From an uncultured Lachnospiraceae bacterium (GTDB lineage: Bacteria > Bacillota > Clostridia > Lachnospirales > Lachnospiraceae), in the NCBI GenBank assembly GCA_910580015.1, contig CAJTVT010000040.1, positions 1-26,942 of the forward strand: a stretch of DNA of 26,942 nucleotides. The letters run 5' to 3'. A program made the translations under genes and the position numbers. Under the pieces are notes generated by a model. It searched no databases. It worked only from the letters and a program-made list of their open reading frames with translations, and was not told where the DNA came from. Positions 24,055 to 26,942 of the stretch are shown here, piece after piece; positions within the stretch are counted from its first letter, which is position 1, and each line of letters begins with the position of its first letter.

Positions 24055-24657
24055 TTAGACACTATCACTATTACTGCCGCTTTTCACTAATATTTTTCTT
24101 ATTTCTTTTATGATTCTGAAGGGTGTTTCTTTATCCATGGGCATAAGCTTACTGTACATCCTTACTCCTTGATATGAAAACACAATCAAATCGAATACCG
24201 CAGAACTATCCACTTCATTAAATTCACACCTGTCCATCCCATATTGTATTAGCTTCTTCCATGTATTTGCCGAAATTAAATATTGTTCATACAACGTATT
24301 ACTCTGATTTGCTATATCCCGAATGCTAAAATACTCATAGATTGCGTTACTTAATGAAGATTGGCTGTCAAGCATTTCATTCTTGTACTTGTTTAAAATT
24401 CCATCCAAAATAGTCACTGCTGAATCGTTTTGTTCTATTCTTAAGTCAATCTCATTATCCTGCTCACTGGTCATATCATCGATAATCTCTTGAAAGATTT
24501 GACGCGTGCTTTCGTAATGACAATACAACCCGCCTCTACTTAATTTCGTGACATCACAGATATCCTTCATTGTCACTTCTTTAAACCCTTTTTCTGCGAA
24601 TAAAGAACATGCACATTTTTTTATTTGCTTTCTAGTTTCCTTTCCTCTTTTATTCAT
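24055..24657 (-). CDS. TetR/AcrR family transcriptional regulator
   Basis: A 200-residue repressor-type protein. The N-terminal HTH (GKETRKQIKKCACSLFAEKG, then FKEVTMKDICDVTKLSRGGLYCHYES) covers residues 5-55. The rest is a helical ligand/dimer domain with QGVRMYSKLMPMDKETPF near the end. The frame continues 104 codons upstream with no stop, but that part crosses a consensus promoter and two palindromic sites, so ATG 24657 is chosen; its ribosome site is modest (GTGAGAG). The regulated target is not visible: no intact divergent gene is present. Confidence 0.88.
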   Translation of the reverse strand: MNKRGKETRKQIKKCACSLFAEKGFKEVTMKDICDVTKLSRGGLYCHYESTRQIFQEIIDDMTSEQDNEIDLRIEQNDSAVTILDGILNKYKNEMLDSQSSLSNAIYEYFSIRDIANQSNTLYEQYLISANTWKKLIQYGMDRCEFNEVDSSAVFDLIVFSYQGVRMYSKLMPMDKETPFRIIKEIRKILVKSGSNSDSV

Positions 24658-24670
24658 AAATGCTCTCACT

Positions 24671-24722
24671 TTCCGACATATGTGTCTGAAACAATTATAC
24701 GACATATATGTCGGAAAGTCAA
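24671..24722 (-). promoter_or_regulatory. tetR promoter with two TetR-type operators
   Basis: TTGACT (24717-24722), 17 bp, TATAAT (24694-24699) on the minus strand. The spacer is filled by a perfect 14-bp palindrome CGACATATATGTCG (24700-24713). A second, imperfect copy, TTCCGACATATGTGTCTGAA, lies at 24671-24690, across the transcript start. Centres are 26 bp apart. The layout implies tight autorepression. Confidence 0.8.
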
Positions 24723-25065
24723 TAAAAACTGATAAAAATTTTTCTGAAATGGTGTACATAGCAGACATACACTTTTTATGCTTATATCCCTTACAATTGG
24801 AAAAATGCAAATACGATAAAATACAGATAGGGCAAAAATATAAACACCAAAATTCCAATATCACTACGCCTATCCATGTTGGAGTATTCATTTTGAATAA
24901 TCCAAACATAGGAAAAAAGTAACTGCCATAATCAAATTCAAATAATATAATGCCTTGTGCCTGTTCCATACTCTCTATGAACTTTTCAAAGCGTTCCTAT
25001 GCCTGCAAAAAGCACCAATCATTTCTGACCGATGCTCTCTATAATTTCAATATTCTTTTTTAACA
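24723..25065. other. Intergenic stretch without a recognisable gene
   Basis: This AT-rich interval has a hydrophobic minus frame (around GVVILEFWCLYFCPICILSY) and a 57-codon plus frame from 24750. Neither has a good ribosome site or a recognised family. It may hold remains of the gene once controlled by TetR. Confidence 0.4.
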
Positions 25066-25274
25066 CTATACATTTAGATGTCGCAAAATTTCATCCATAT
25101 TCTGTCTGCCACAAATAATCCGCAGAACAAAAATCATTTTTGTATTGGAATCCTTCAGAGAATACATACTATAATTACCCACCAGTTTTTTCTGATCTCC
25201 ATATTTGGTACAAACTCATTGATGATTAAAGAACCGCTTTCTAGGAAAGATCGGGCCACCTCAATATTTACACC
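25066..25274 (-). pseudogene. Frameshifted 3' fragment of a RelE/ParE-like toxin gene
   Basis: The first frame gives VNIEVARSFLESGSLIINEF and then PNMEIRK. The continuation LVGNYSMYSLKDSNTKMIF, then VLRIICGRQNMDEIL, is in another frame and ends at 25066. Adding one A to the six-A run at the junction would fuse them. The NYSMYSLKDSNTKMIFVLRII-type end resembles RelE/ParE toxins. The 5' part and any antitoxin gene are missing. Confidence 0.5.
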
Positions 25275-25314
25275 TTATCTATTTTAGTTTTAATTTTCTT
25301 CAAGTACCTATTTA

Positions 25315-25791
25315 TTACAATATAAACAATGCTTGTTCATAATCTTTGACATAATACTTTATATTTATCCTGCCCTTTTGAATTATAGTATGGCCCTCTT
25401 TTTCAAGCATTTCTTTTTGAGCATCAATTCCGCCTGGATATTTGGGATTTAGTTCACCATTGGCTTTCAGTGTTCTCCAATAAGGTGTTTTATCATCTGT
25501 CCTCTGATAACTCGCCCATGCCACTATCGACACAAATATCCCCGCAGTAATTGGTTCTGTGAAATCTGCTCCATTTTGCTTTGCGAAGTAATCTCTTATT
25601 GTCCCTACCGTAAGCAGTTTCCCAAAAGGCACAAGTCTCATTATTTTGTCATAATCAATAGGCGGAGCGAAATACATTCTGTCGCCACCATATTTTTCAA
25701 TACTCTTTTCATCTGTAACCGTCTGAAATTTTGGCATGTCCTTGCTATTAAGAAGCATTGCATTAAAATCTTTTTTATCTTCGTTTGCCAT
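25315..25791 (-). CDS. MGMT-family, Atl1-like protein
   Basis: A 158-residue protein with the alkyltransferase DNA-binding fold: VPFGKLLTVGTIRDYFAKQNG is the helix-turn-helix entry, and GIFVSIVAWAS then TPYWRTLKANGELNPKYPGG follow. Where O6-methylguanine methyltransferases have PCHRV, this has PYWRT, so the acceptor cysteine is replaced by an aromatic residue, as in alkyltransferase-like proteins that flag lesions without repairing them. The N-terminal 45 residues are an added segment. AGGAGG precedes the ATG. Complete gene among remnants. Confidence 0.8.
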   Translation of the reverse strand: MANEDKKDFNAMLLNSKDMPKFQTVTDEKSIEKYGGDRMYFAPPIDYDKIMRLVPFGKLLTVGTIRDYFAKQNGADFTEPITAGIFVSIVAWASYQRTDDKTPYWRTLKANGELNPKYPGGIDAQKEMLEKEGHTIIQKGRINIKYYVKDYEQALFIL

Positions 25792-25842
25792 GTTCTATCG
25801 CCTCCTGTTTTATGTTATCTTTTTGTTAGAGATAATGCAATG

Positions 25843-25875
25843 AGACTGTTTTGAAAAAATAGATTTTTTCAGTCT
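25843..25875. repeat. Hairpin-forming inverted repeat upstream of the Atl1-like gene
   Basis: AGACTG (25843-25848) and CAGTCT (25870-25875) enclose A6 and T6 runs that can also pair. It lies 50 bp upstream of the gene. It could be the terminator of a lost upstream gene or part of the leader. Confidence 0.5.
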
Positions 25876-25942
25876 TATAGATACCAATTTTTCGCTCCAT
25901 TTTGTTTTCCAACACACGGTACTTCTAAGGCATTTTCTGACT

Positions 25943-26080
25943 TTAGCCGTTCGTCTTGCCCTGTGACAGTTCTACACTTTGATTGTTTCTATTAATTCTT
26001 TTAATAACCTCAAAATCAACTTCTGTTTCTAAAAATTGCCTCATCGTTCTCCTTTTGTTAATTGCCTCGTAAAGTTCCAT
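25943..26080 (-). pseudogene. N-terminal fragment of a nitroreductase gene
   Basis: ATG 26080 has GGAGG upstream and encodes MELYEAINKRRTMRQFLETE then VDFEVIKRI, the FMN-binding N-terminus of nitroreductases. After about 29 residues the sequence leaves the family and stops at 25943 (45 codons in all against about 170-200 normally). The rest is deleted; bases 25876-25942 hold nothing recognised. Confidence 0.6.
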
Positions 26081-26083
26081 GTT

Positions 26084-26341
26084 TCAATCCTCCCTCTCCT
26101 TATTGATAAGCTCTGTCAGATTTTTTGTAAATGTCCGTGAGAGATCAATTAACTGTGTTTGCTCCTCCTGTGTAAACATAGACATTGCCGTAACAGGTTG
26201 ATGCTTCCCCTCAATCATGGAGGCCTTATGCCCATTCTGTTAATAAAGCCACCATGTGAGGACTGGCACTTTTTTGCAAAAGCACAGCAGATTTTTTCGC
26301 GCCATACCCATGCGACGCAAACTTAAAAATCTGTTTTTGGC
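26084..26341 (-). pseudogene. MarR-like regulator gene, frameshifted remnant
   Basis: The 3' frame reads GHKASMIEGKHQPVTAMSMF then TQEEQTQLIDLSRTFTKNLT, ending just before the nitroreductase start, and looks like the wing end and dimer helix of a MarR protein. The preceding frame ends MVALLTEWA and stop; one or two extra bases would give LTE-x-GHKAS, a typical MarR wing. No start codon or HTH is clearly left. MarR plus nitroreductase is a common pair. Confidence 0.45.
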
Positions 26342-26342
26342 A

Positions 26343-26768
26343 CTATAAATACTTTAGTGATAGCACAATTTTCTCTCCATTCTCATAATCACAAAGAAAA
26401 CGGCTGTCCGATTGCTTTGTCAGCAGAAAGAACTCCCTGTTTGTTTCAATATTAAAGTGTGCAGCATTCTCCGTTGTTTCTGCTGTTGCTTTATCAAAGC
26501 ATTTCCGTTGTTTCACTTCCAGCATTCCTATTTGCTTTGCCGTCAATTCATAAACATCCTGATTGTCGATATTTGTCCCTATACCATTTGTCTGCTTCAC
26601 ACGCTCCAGATATTCCGTATATCCCTGCGGGAATAATTCTTCCGCAGGAATTATCAATTCTCTCGTATCTGAATAACGGATTTTCTCAAGCAGCGTTCCT
26701 ATAATTTTGGGCGAAAGTACGAGAATATCGTGGTCACCTGTAATGCGTATCGTATATTCACATATCAA
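26343..26768 (-). CDS. Protein of unknown function, downstream of an ABC permease (141 aa)
   Basis: The frame starts at TTG 26768, which overlaps the permease TGA, with GAGAGGA nine bases upstream; there is no in-frame ATG near. The protein opens ICEYTIRITGDHDILVLSPK, is acidic and soluble, and has a KxxGMLEVKQRKCF segment near residue 80. It ends with FLLTKQSDSRFLCDYENGEK and a beta-rich tail. No family was recognised. The overlap suggests co-translation with the transporter, or it may be a shortened form of a longer gene, since the frame is open again after its stop. Confidence 0.55.
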   Translation of the reverse strand: MICEYTIRITGDHDILVLSPKIIGTLLEKIRYSDTRELIIPAEELFPQGYTEYLERVKQTNGIGTNIDNQDVYELTAKQIGMLEVKQRKCFDKATAETTENAAHFNIETNREFFLLTKQSDSRFLCDYENGEKIVLSLKYL

Positions 26769-26942
26769 TTTTCCATTCCTCTCAATCTTTCCACAAGTGC
26801 TTCTTTTGAAAAGCTGTGTATTGACACAAAGGTAATCAGCAGCGGTACGGCAATCAGCACACCTGTATAAATAAGTGCAAAGTTTATAGGGAACTTAAAT
26901 GCCATATAGAATGCTCCCATATTGTAGAGTATATTACTGAGT
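26765..26942 (-). CDS. FtsX-like ABC transporter permease, C-terminal end (partial)
   Basis: The minus frame is open from the window edge and ends at TGA 26765-26767, giving 58 residues. A membrane helix (ALIYTGVLIAVPLLITFVSI) is followed by HSFSKEALVERLRGMEN, the usual short cytoplasmic end of FtsX/BceB-type permeases. The rest lies outside the window, so the transporter type is not known; antimicrobial-peptide or lipoprotein export are the common roles. Confidence 0.65.
   Translation of the reverse strand, partial: LSNILYNMGAFYMAFKFPINFALIYTGVLIAVPLLITFVSIHSFSKEALVERLRGMEN

Noticed and set aside
24658..24969. 104-residue N-terminal extension of the TetR protein
   Set aside because: The extension crosses a consensus promoter and two operators, and the family HTH starts right after ATG 24657.
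25078..25287. 69-residue plus-strand frame
   Set aside because: It is antisense to the toxin-like fragment, has no ribosome site and has unusual composition.
23046..26942. Insertion sequence or prophage in the accessory zone
   Set aside because: No transposase, integrase, terminal repeats with target duplications or phage genes were seen, only gene fragments.
1..26942. CRISPR array
   Set aside because: No regularly spaced direct repeats were found.

Overview
The window reads as chromosomal DNA from a low-GC, Gram-positive anaerobe of the Clostridia, most likely Lachnospiraceae. The basis is family-level protein resemblance, consensus-like TTGACA/TATAAT promoters, strong AGGAGG ribosome sites, and the gene order cysE-cysS-mrnC-rlmB-sigH, which is typical of that group. 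A SigH-type sigma factor fits a lineage with sporulation or competence ancestry. The species cannot be named from the sequence alone.

Layout. 1-4.2 kb: tRNA-Thr(GGT) and a tightly packed minus-strand operon, cysE > cysS > mrnC > rlmB > sigH, covering cysteine synthesis and charging, rRNA maturation and a sigma factor. 4.2-7.7 kb: minus-strand apt > ispF > Eis-like acetyltransferase, then glf (UDP-galactopyranose mutase). 7.8-8.1 kb: a 54-residue coiled-coil-like small protein with its own promoter and terminator. 8.2-11.2 kb: the vitamin B6 locus, pdxR divergent from pdxST. 11.3-12.4 kb: an NYN-LOTUS RNase-like protein and a second small protein of 50 residues. 12.4-17.2 kb: an ECF cobalt transporter split in two. 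cbiMN lie behind a cobalamin riboswitch and terminator. cbiQ and cbiO sit upstream of the riboswitch, overlapping or abutting nfo and an HD-hydrolase gene. 17.3-21.4 kb: ilvD, divergent from a soluble hybrid histidine kinase. 21.5-23.1 kb: lepB and a FadR-type regulator, separated by a long imperfect palindrome.

23.3-26.9 kb is an AT-richer accessory zone. Intact genes (GNAT, TetR, an Atl1/MGMT-like protein, an unknown 141-residue protein, an ABC permease end) are interspersed with at least four decayed fragments: a metallo-beta-lactamase fold, a RelE/ParE-like toxin, the N-terminus of a nitroreductase, and a MarR-like regulator.

The most unusual signal is a repeat. A roughly 168-bp imperfect palindrome between fadR and lepB has an end that is repeated, as a half copy of about 42 bp, just upstream of pdxS. 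In both places the shared block ends about 20 bp before the start codon. It could be a mobile palindromic element or a shared cis-regulatory leader. No CRISPR array, complete transposase or prophage gene was seen. All coordinates, promoters and repeat matches were worked out by eye; no database search was run.
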